Source of the DNA: Hofstenia miamia
Lineage: Eukaryota > Xenacoelomorpha > Acoela
DNA: 64,000 nucleotides
NCBI GenBank assembly: GCA_004352715.1
Contig: SCFE01000098.1
Location: 911,436-975,435, forward strand
Direction: 5' to 3'
Positions 58,831 through 64,000 of the stretch are shown piece by piece. Position numbers and translations under genes: made by a program. Each line of letters begins with the position of its first letter. Position 1 is the first letter of the stretch. Under the pieces are notes generated by a model. It saw only the letters and a list, made by a program, of their open reading frames with translations, was not told where the DNA came from and searched no databases.

Positions 58831-61800
58831 GAATGTAGACTCCCAGTAAAATGATTTAAGGCTAACAATTTATTCAGTTATTTTATACAATATATCATTG
58901 TTTCATGAGTTAATCAAGCTTACTAATTCATTGCGATTAAAAGTTCTAATCTCAATGATTTTTCGAAATGTAAATAATTGGAATGGAACTGATAAGCCAA
59001 CTACTCCTACCCCTATTCTGAAACAGCCCTGTGGTGAGAGTATCAATTATAGTACTCCGCATTCCACAAACAATAACGATAAATATTTATTACCAAATTA
59101 CTTTATTCTAAACTACTCTACCGCATTTCAAATGCGCTGCTTTTAAACATTTCCCATTAAATTTCATCCGAAAGAAAGTTCAAATCTTGCATTTTCCAAT
59201 AGTCTGTTCTGCCTTGGTGATTTTAATATCAAACTGAAACTTGAAGAGTTCTTAATTAGAATTCTTTGACTGTTAGGCAGACATACTAATTTAAACAGAC
59301 TTTTTGTTGTGATTGCTAGTCACTTATTAAACCTGAAAAGCATAACGCTATTAATGCTTGAGTTGGCACGGCTCCACATAACGCTGAGTGATTTTTAATG
59401 TATAAGCTTGTCTAAGTTTGAATAGGCTGTTTTTAATAACATTTTGTAGTTCACGTATGTTGTGTAGAGGTGTAATACAAATCTTTTGAATGTTTTTTCC
59501 ACGGAATGGTTAAATAAATAATGAATATGATCAAGAAACTAGTAATGTACAAAATCAAAGCATGCACAAAAGAAAATAAACTAAACTCAACCTGCTCCAA
59601 TTTCTAACTTAACATTTCATTTTGGCTCGTCTAATGTGACGCTATGCATCTTAACTCTGTTCTGCAAAATTGTATTTACTTCGTCTTGAATTTATTTTGA
59701 TATCACAATTGAAGAACAGGCCTTTCTCTGAACATGAACAAATTCTATAATACAGATCTGTTATAAATTTACACTTAGTTGTAGATGCATTTACTTATGA
59801 CGAGGCTATGTGGAATCAATTTATTATTCTCAACATTTTGACAATTTATTCTATCCATTTCTATAAATCCAATCAATTTTCGATTTATGCGAACTAATTT
59901 TAGTGATTCGTTAAAAATATTCCTGCCTAATGACTAATGAATTTATATCGTCCAAAGATAATATTGATCAACTGGGAACCAATTAGATTGCGAGGCTTTT
60001 AGTTGATAGCGAAGCACTTCAAAGCCAATGTCTGCGTGCTCTTGCTGAGGGGAGACTAATGCGAGAAGGCTGTTCTCTCTGGGAAATTTTATTTTACAAT
60101 GCTCAAGTTTCTTCAGCGAAGTATATTATATTAATCTGTCATTCCGTCAAAAGATACGCATAGCATATGTTCACATTCCGAATTAATTAAGATCAAGTAT
60201 TTGAATATTTCTTTAATTGCATGTAATTTCCAACACAATATGTTCGTTTACTGATTATTACAGCAATGTTTTAAATGATTTCTGCTATATTAACTTTCAG
60301 AAACTCGTTATTGTATGGCAATGCGGTTTCTGGATATCTTTGATAATGACAATTTTACAGAAATCTTTCTACAATGTTTTATCATTCGATTACCAATACA
60401 ACCAAGTTTGAATGAGAATAAATAAGGGTGTCAAACCCACAAATGTAAACAATAGAACCTCTTAATGTGAATTATTAGACAAGTGTGACAGGGGAAATAA
60501 ATTTAATACGTTATCTTGTAATCGATTAGTTATGTTAAAATATTGGTCAAGATAAACACATTTCCACAAAGTAGAGCCATAAATCTTGTTTAGATTTAGT
60601 AGTATATTGAATTCGTAGCTACATGTGGAGGCGTAAACTATAAATAGATATTGGATTATGTATTCATTGTAGATGACATTGAAGTTATGGTTTAATTGCG
60701 ATTTGCAACTTTCTTAACCTCTACATCCTTTTACTGAAATTCGTTAAATCAATTCGCATTCGTTGTATTGCTCTTTTTAATAGATTCAAATATTATATTG
60801 CAGTGGTACTCCTTTTCACATGCTGTTGATTTCTTTTACACGCCATATTATTCCAATAAACCGCTTATCCTCATAAATATTGAATTGTTCCTTTCAATTG
60901 TAGTTTGTTCATTTATGAACTGAAATGAGTTAATAAAACGCGTAATTTCGTTTGCATAATTTACACGCTCCGCGCGATTTCATGCTAATGTGTTTCTAGA
61001 AGAGCGTGCACATTTTTAGGTCAGAGTGTATTTTGAAAATGCCTTTAGCCATTTAATTAAATAGGAACTTGCAGTAAAATGTTTAGGAATATACCAGAGA
61101 CAATCTTTAATGTTTCGTTTAGAGAGTTTTAATAAAAATCGTTGTATGGAAATCTACAGAGGCGCGTTTAGGATTTTTAAAACGGGGGAGGGGACTGATA
61201 CCCATTTTTACAGGAAAAAAATTGTAAACAAAAAGTTTTTTGAACAAAAGTAAATTTACACCAAATGCAATTGTCTGTTTTCAGCAGCAAATTGAATCTT
61301 GAATTAGTGAACTATTTCCAATTTTGAGGAAAAGAACATTTCAATTAAGTGTTCGCACCTGGCAGATCCGTTTTTTGCTGCTTTTTCCAGAATCCTACAG
61401 AAATATTTGAATATTCGTATATTTACATTCTTGTATTTCTTAGTTTTATGGATTTACGTCATAATTCCTTTTGAGATTTACTCAAACAATAATAAATCAA
61501 CTGAGGTACTCAACAGCCCTGAAACTGTAACAAAACGTTACTATTACAGTAGAAACTATTTTGAATGCTATTTGTGTGTTTTTATTAATTCGTGTGGCGT
61601 TGTTTTTTGCGCAGAACTGCAATTGTTTCATGATGCTGCAAAACAAGTGATTGACATCTGTTAATTTGAAGGATGACCATCAGTTATTTAGAATAGTCTA
61701 CCATCAAACAATAGCTAATTAAAACTGAGCATATCTTATTAAGTTAGTTTTTAAAAAATTTTGGGCATTTAAAAGTTCCGAATATTCAATATTGAAAATT

Positions 61801-63500
61801 CTCGGATATTTTTGGAAACACTTTGTTGTGTATCATTTGCACGAAGCAATGTTTCGTGTATTAATGTATTTAAACTTTTTGGGTATATACTTTGTGTATT
61901 TAATTTTGCAGTGCTCGAGTGTTATATTCAAGACTGAACCAGAGATGCGAAGATATACCGGCCATTAATTACTGGCCTACAACCATTTTAAACTTTCCAC
62001 TTCCCGTACAATAAAAGCATTTGTTTGATTGGCTACAGACTCACTTGCTTCAACAGGCTACAGTATTACAATGAGTTTAATAATTCGATTTGCCTATCTA
62101 CAATCACCCATTGCTTTTGATATAAAATGAATCTACTTTTTTGTTTATTTATTTTTACTTGAAACTAGCTGATTATACTTCTTAACAGATATATGTTTTT
62201 GATAAAGAAAAGATAGTAAATAGAATTTCACTTGAGAATGTAAAAAGTTAATGCAAAGGAGTTTGAACTGTTGCGTTTTTAACACTCCAATAGTTTTTAT
62301 TTGTGTACGTTTGCTTTATTTACTGTATGCATTGACAAATTTTAAATACACACAATTTACATGCATACATACATTTGCAAAACCTATACATATACACAAG
62401 CAAATGCAACTATCAGAAGTCACTAAGTTACAGTGGAGCAAATAAGGAAGTTGAAAAAACTCTACAATTAATATATAGAAATTTCAAATATAGAACAGGC
62501 TTACACCAGAGCCAAATATGACAAGGTTTAAATTTTTTACCCATCAATTATGGGCATGTATATGCATAATATGGTACATAATGATAATGGTATAGTAGCA
62601 TATCATAGTCACCATCCCTGGCTTACACAATAGGAGAAATGCCTTGAATCGTGGGTGTGAGAAATATTTTTTGGCACTAGTCATTCTATGCACTTATAGC
62701 CATGATAGCTTCAGTGATATTCTGTTCCCCTGACTTTTTGTTATCTTATAGATCGTGTATCAGGACATTTTTTGTATCGTGTATTCCGTGTTTTTGTGTA
62801 ATCTATGTATTTTTCGTGGATCTTATATCGTGTACAATGCACTATTGTTGGTTTCAGTTATTTGAAGCATGACTAAATTGTATTACTTTCTTTTTTGGAC
62901 TTTTAATACACATATATAGAATTTCATGTACAGTTTATCATACACTTAGACGTTCGATGCTCTTTAAATTTTGTTCTGCATGTTTCATTATATAGATATA
63001 TTGGGACATGCAGCTTATCAGAAACTGAGCACTGGTATATACGGGTTATTTTTAATTGATTAAAATGCAAATTTTAATGAATTCAAATTAATATTCTCAG
63101 TGCGTATTAATCATTTAAACACAGCTTATTTCCATTTTAAGGAGATTTCCATTTTACATATTATTTGGTGCTTTCGTCTTGGTTAATTTAGCTTATTCAA
63201 TTTACCAATGTTTTTCGCTGTTTGTTTGCAATCTACTTATTTAGGAGCTTGAGTCGGTCAGTTGGGTAAAGGATGGCAGCAAGTTTTATACCTCACACAG
63301 TGACGGTATTTACCACCTATGGACCATAGACAAACAGTATGACGACGGTACACAAAGAATCAAACCATATGGTGAGCTAATTAGATTAAAGATTTCTGGA
63401 AAATATTTTGTTCATAATTTTAAAATTTTTGAATTCTAAAATGTTTAGGACCTCTTGACTGCAAACCCATCCGAAAAATACTTCATAAAAACGCTAAAGA
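34798..63500 (+). CDS. LLGL: Lethal giant larvae homologue, exons 1-8 (3' end outside window)
   Basis: Lgl proteins are cytoplasmic or cortical WD40-type scaffolds of the Scribble/Dlg/Lgl polarity module; they bind aPKC-Par6 and influence basolateral trafficking. Eight exons with GT..AG borders join in consistent phase to give about 292 residues: KIVQDIFEIKKTISYGFPSK, PSAIAHDPKLKLLAIGNQNG, YGAPGVVL, FIPNEGRLISVTREP, LFIGSENGNINVLDLKTFTL, VPDDFKIKPGSVEAIVPH, LILIGYRSGLLILWNHANR, WVKDGSKFYTSHSDGIYHLW, and PYGPLDCKPIRKIL. GFPxxPSAxAxDP, YGAPGV, VPDDxK, IGYxxGLLxLWN and PYGPxxCKxIxKIL favour Lgl over the related tomosyn/STXBP5. Family length is about 1,000 residues, so two thirds, including the aPKC phospho-site hinge, lie beyond the window. 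Introns are 3.8 kb, 74, 443, 3.2 kb (inflated by an assembly repeat), 5.8 kb, 14.5 kb and 77 bases. The N-terminus is short and lysine-rich. No exon carries a stop. Confidence 0.93.
38664..38761 (+). CDS. LLGL: Lgl exon 2
   Basis: Acceptor TTTTTAG ends at 38663; donor GTAAGT at 38762. 98 bases, ends in phase 2. Encodes TISYGFPSKPSAIAHDP and KLKLLAIGNQNGYVT, the first beta-propeller blade. Confidence 0.95.
38836..38920 (+). CDS. LLGL: Lgl exon 3
   Basis: Acceptor TTTAG to 38835; donor GTTTAG at 38921 (a weak GT donor). 85 bases. Encodes the end of VTIYGAPGVVLTAAHAVSD and IQQLLFIPNE. The 74-base intron before it is much shorter than its neighbours. Confidence 0.93.
39364..39473 (+). CDS. LLGL: Lgl exon 4
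   Basis: Acceptor TTCATTTAG to 39363; donor GTAAGT at 39474. 110 bases, ends in phase 2. Encodes GRLISVTREPQKSVVNLFEI and the following NTQTILELVNSIV. It joins exon 5 at VF|ESPLKL. Confidence 0.93.
39746..40000. mobile_element. hAT-type MITE with GGGTCA motifs, in Lgl intron 4
   Basis: Flanks TTGCAAAT (39738-39745) and TTGTAAAT (40001-40008) are an 8-bp duplication with one mismatch. The left end is CAGAGCTGTAAGTTGATTAA; the right end read inward is CAGGGTAGCAAATAGGTTAA. GGGTCA occurs about three times inside. 255 bp. Same family as 18040-18397. Confidence 0.75.
40231..41429 (+). repeat. 1.2-kb exact repeat across a single N, copy 1
   Basis: Identical, as far as I can see by eye, to 41431-42629 and offset by 1,200. 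One N at 41430 separates them. In Lgl intron 4. Most likely overlapping contig ends joined without merging. Confidence 0.92.
41431..42629 (+). repeat. 1.2-kb exact repeat across a single N, copy 2
   Basis: Second copy of 40231-41429. It runs on into the acceptor of Lgl exon 5. The true intron is therefore probably about 1.2 kb shorter than it appears. Confidence 0.92.
42654..42809 (+). CDS. LLGL: Lgl exon 5
   Basis: Acceptor GTTTTTAG to 42653; donor GTATAT at 42810. 156 bases. Encodes ESPLKLVTTCSLSINN, EALFIGSENGNINVLDLKTF and a tail of TLKDPEIIYQDVAMQ, matching the IGTEGG..DLxTFT region of Lgl. It ends in phase 2. Confidence 0.96.
43089..43412 (-). CDS. hAT transposase C-terminal dimerisation domain (partial)
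   Basis: Reading from the gap at 43413 to a stop at 43089: an acidic DDSDDET stretch, then DADLLLFWKMNNNQFPSLSS, IARGYHAIPATQNKSERAAS, and TAKRSCLLPDNVNELLVI. This is the hAT C-terminal pattern (D-x-LxWW..FPxLSxLARxYLxIPATSxxSERxFS..xxRxxLxPxxVxxL). The second Trp of WW is missing (FW) and the usual F in SERxFS is Ala. The catalytic core should lie in the gap. Confidence 0.88.
   Translation of the reverse strand, partial: AKRILLDDSDDETCELVVPQSNFEHEITYYDRMKTLPEDADLLLFWKMNNNQFPSLSSIARGYHAIPATQNKSERAASDATNTITAKRSCLLPDNVNELLVIRGCIH
43413..44239. other. Assembly gap (827 N) inside the hAT element
   Basis: N run between a hAT transposase fragment and a second copy of the same 3' subterminal sequence. 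Confidence 0.99.
44240..44478 (-). repeat. Second copy of the hAT 3' region
   Basis: Matches 42960-43198 from CCGTACCCGTACGTACCCGT through the transposase C-terminus as far as the SERAAS codons, then continues into unrelated sequence (TAGTTAAATGATAAAG). It may be an internally deleted hAT copy, another allele, or an assembly effect at the gap. Confidence 0.75.
44898..47926. other. Part of Lgl intron 5, no gene seen
   Basis: AT-rich with no exon recognised. A short GC-rich patch at 45165-45240 (CCGGCGCCGCGCCTCCGC) stands out sharply from its surroundings. Confidence 0.55.
47927..48186. mobile_element. Possible hAT-type MITE with GGAGC motifs
   Basis: The left end is CAGGCTTAGCCGGAGCCAGA; the right end read inward is CAGAGCTTCGGAGCAGGCCC. 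GGAGCTGGAGCC-like motifs occur inside both ends. No 8-bp duplication is visible, so the borders are tentative. Confidence 0.4.
48564..48723 (+). CDS. LLGL: Lgl exon 6
   Basis: Acceptor TTAATTTAG to 48563; donor GTAAGT at 48724. 160 bases, ends in phase 0. Encodes VPDDFKIKPGSVEAIVPH, NEDLILIGYRSGLLILWN and HANRVAQGTFF. The VPDD and GYxxGLLxLW blocks are diagnostic of Lgl. Confidence 0.96.
48858..49096. mobile_element. hAT-type MITE, GCGCGTTTAGG family, copy A
   Basis: The left end is TAGTAGCGCGTTTAGGATTT; the right end read inward is CAGTGGCGCGTTTAGGCCCC. Flanks GGATGAAG and GCGTGAAG agree at 6 of 8 positions. The interior (TTGAGGAAAAGAACATTT) is shared with 61157-61370. 239 bp, 135 bp after Lgl exon 6. 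Confidence 0.75.
49097..50301. other. Part of Lgl intron 6, no gene seen
   Basis: AT-rich. TGACCCTTGGGTCAAGTTG near 49650 resembles the GGGTCA hAT-type family but no paired ends were found. Confidence 0.5.
50302..50624. mobile_element. hAT-like MITE with GGCACG motifs
   Basis: The left end is CAGTGTTGAACCGTGCC; the right end read inward is CAGTGTTGGAACCCTGCC, a good inverted repeat. GGCACG/CGTGCC or CGAGCACG-like motifs recur inside both ends. No convincing 8-bp duplication (TGTGTAAG and TGGTACCA). 323 bp. Confidence 0.68.
50745..50884. mobile_element. hAT-type MITE, GCGCGTTTAGG family, copy B
   Basis: A perfect 8-bp duplication ATCCAGAA flanks it (50737-50744 and 50885-50892). The left end is CAGTGGCGCGTTTGGGTTAA; the right end read inward is CAGAGGCGCGTTTAGGATTT. 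140 bp. Its right half matches, in reverse, the left half of copies A and C. Confidence 0.88.
51393..51445. repeat. (TA)n microsatellite
   Basis: TA tract with one TTTATA interruption, followed by AATAAT and repeated ATATTATAAA units to 51480. Confidence 0.95.
51522..51977 (+). mobile_element. GGGG-rich element with telomere-like arms, copy 2
   Basis: The ends are GGGATCACCTGAAGATGTGC at 51522 and ATCTTCAGGTGATCCC at 51958-51975, an inverted pair. Between are units of ATCTTCAGGTGGAAAA plus a G run. The centre has CCCTAACC, a 30-bp loop at 51796-51825 and then TTAGGG-type repeats with variants. A 163-N gap (51552-51714) hides part of the left arm. Relative to its flanks the loop points the opposite way from copy 1 at 7534-7775. 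In Lgl intron 6. Confidence 0.8.
51552..51714. other. Assembly gap (163 N)
   Basis: N run inside the GGGG-rich element, next to long C or G homopolymers that are hard to sequence. Confidence 0.99.
51978..53651. other. Part of Lgl intron 6, no gene seen
   Basis: AT-rich. Overlapping short frames near 52234-52543 have no recognisable domain or splice context. Confidence 0.5.
53652..53981. mobile_element. Nested palindromic MITEs (CACACTGCC outer, CAAACGAT inner)
   Basis: Outer: CCCCGTCGCACACTGCCGTT at the left and, read inward, CCAATCACACACTGCCCTTA at the right. CCCGTCGCACACGGC also recurs inside at about 53703. Inner (about 53827-53949): CGCTCAAACGATGCAATTTT at the left and, read inward, GCGCAAACGATACAACTTTT at the right, both continuing TTGTTGC. 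One element therefore appears inserted in another. No coding content; target duplications are not clear. Confidence 0.6.
53982..57689. other. Part of Lgl intron 6, no gene seen
   Basis: AT-rich with short meaningless frames. At 55504 CTGGGGTGGCAAGTTTTAAA resembles the hAT-like start at 28869. No right end was found. Confidence 0.5.
57690..58689. other. Assembly gap (1,000 N)
   Basis: Standard-size gap following (TA)n at 57671-57689; another TA tract lies at 58798-58828. Confidence 0.99.
58690..61156. other. Part of Lgl intron 6, no gene seen
   Basis: AT-rich sequence without recognisable exon or transposon ends. Confidence 0.5.
61157..61370 (+). mobile_element. hAT-type MITE, GCGCGTTTAGG family, copy C (right end unclear)
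   Basis: The left end CAGAGGCGCGTTTAGGATTT matches copy B read in reverse, and the interior (TTGAGGAAAAGAACATTT, then GTTCGCA) matches copy A. The right terminal repeat is lost or diverged, so the end is approximate. Confidence 0.65.
62507..62620. mobile_element. Very short hAT-type MITE with perfect 8-bp duplication
   Basis: GCTTACAC occurs at 62499-62506 and 62621-62628. The insert starts CAGAGCC and read from the other end starts CAGGGATGG. The termini agree only at the CAG(A/G)G core. 114 bp, no coding content. 624 bases before Lgl exon 7. Confidence 0.6.
63245..63371 (+). CDS. LLGL: Lgl exon 7
   Basis: Acceptor TACTTATTTAG to 63244; donor GTGAGC at 63372. 127 bases, ends in phase 1. 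Encodes ELESVSWVKDGSKFYTSHSD, GIYHLWTIDKQYDDG and TQRIKPY. The SHSDGxYxxWxI block is conserved in Lgl and tomosyn. Confidence 0.95.
63449..63500 (+). CDS. LLGL: Lgl exon 8
   Basis: Acceptor GTTTAG to 63448; donor GTAAGT at 63501. 52 bases, ends in phase 2. Encodes PLDCKPIRKILHKNAK. With exon 7 it gives PYGPLDCKPIRKIL, the Lgl-type junction. No further exon was seen up to 64000. Confidence 0.94.
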
Positions 63501-64000
63501 GTAAGTTGCTCGATTTTATATTCCTTCGAAGTGAAACTTTTCTAATAATTACTTTATATATTGATTTAAACTTATCAGACTGTTCCTTTAAGGGATGAAA
63601 ATCATTAGAAAACTATAGATATTTCAAGTACACAACTTAAATATCTTCCGTATTTTGCAATTAAAAATTATAACGTCGTAATCCATATTCTAAACATTAC
63701 TGCTAGTTAACTTTTTGTATTATATGTTCAAATTTGTTGAGGTTATTCTATAACGGGTGTATTGAAATGTTTAGAGGATAGATTATAATTTTTGAAATAT
63801 TTAAGTTTGATTGGTTGCTTACTCCATAGTTTTCTAATGATTTCATCCTATATAGTAGTTTACCCCTAACTTTGTTTTTGTCAAACTTCTTTTCTGATTT
63901 TATGACTAACAACTATATTTCAATGAGGAATCGAATATGTTTGGTACATTTTATTTTCATTTCATTTACATGTAGAATGTTACAAAAGCATAACTTATCT

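Noticed and set aside
34798-63500. Assignment of the polarity gene to tomosyn/STXBP5
   Set aside because: The SHSDG and GFPxxP blocks are shared, but YGAPGV, VPDDFK and PYGPxxCKxIxKIL fit Lgl better. Tomosyn has other residues at these places.

Overview
This is a stretch of an AT-rich animal nuclear genome, probably a soft-bodied invertebrate. Evidence is spliced genes with GT..AG introns, one animal cell-polarity gene, many decayed animal-type transposons (Tc1, hAT and LINE relatives) and long (TA)n tracts that often end in assembly gaps. I cannot name the species. There are no bacterial operons, CRISPR arrays or rRNA genes, and I recognised no tRNA gene.

Layout. 1-2,600: a decayed Tc1-type transposase, a 1,000-N gap, and two exon-like blocks of an unrecognised protein. 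2,604-6,087: anonymous AT-rich DNA. 6,088-7,062 (minus): an intronless GB1/RHD3-type (GBP/atlastin-like) large GTPase broken by one in-frame stop. 7,316-11,595: a transposon pile-up. It holds a Tc1-like gene split by a GGGG-rich element with telomere-like arms, a Tc1 element with TA duplications and TIRs sitting in the endonuclease part of a LINE, and that LINE's 2A-like motif and SGNH-esterase-like ORF1 remnant. 12,361-17,763: a nested hAT-like structure containing a Tc1/mariner deletion derivative, a LINE 3' end and an unrecognised ORF. 18,040-19,904: hAT and CCCAATAAAC-type MITEs and a tandem repeat. 20,920-22,251 (minus): a decayed reverse transcriptase. 25,687-27,300: a LINE with an intact YADD box. 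32,350-33,968: a hAT-like element.

34,798 to beyond the right edge (plus): the one well-supported cellular gene, a lethal giant larvae (Lgl/LLGL) homologue. Eight exons join in frame with GT..AG splice sites and give the first 292 or so residues of the beta-propeller protein. The rest lies beyond the window. Its introns, the sixth about 14.5 kb, hold many short hAT-type MITEs with 8-bp target duplications, one hAT carrying a recognisable dimerisation domain, and a second copy of the GGGG-rich element.

The genes do not form a joint pathway. The most unusual observation is that the two copies of the GGGG-rich element differ by inversion of a 30-bp loop lying between inverted CCCTAA/TTAGGG arms. 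A second theme is that several hAT-like families each carry their own short GC-rich motif repeated inside the termini. Exact repeats flanking three gaps (about 28.1, 41.4 and 43.4-44.2 kb) are probably assembly artefacts or allelic duplicates.
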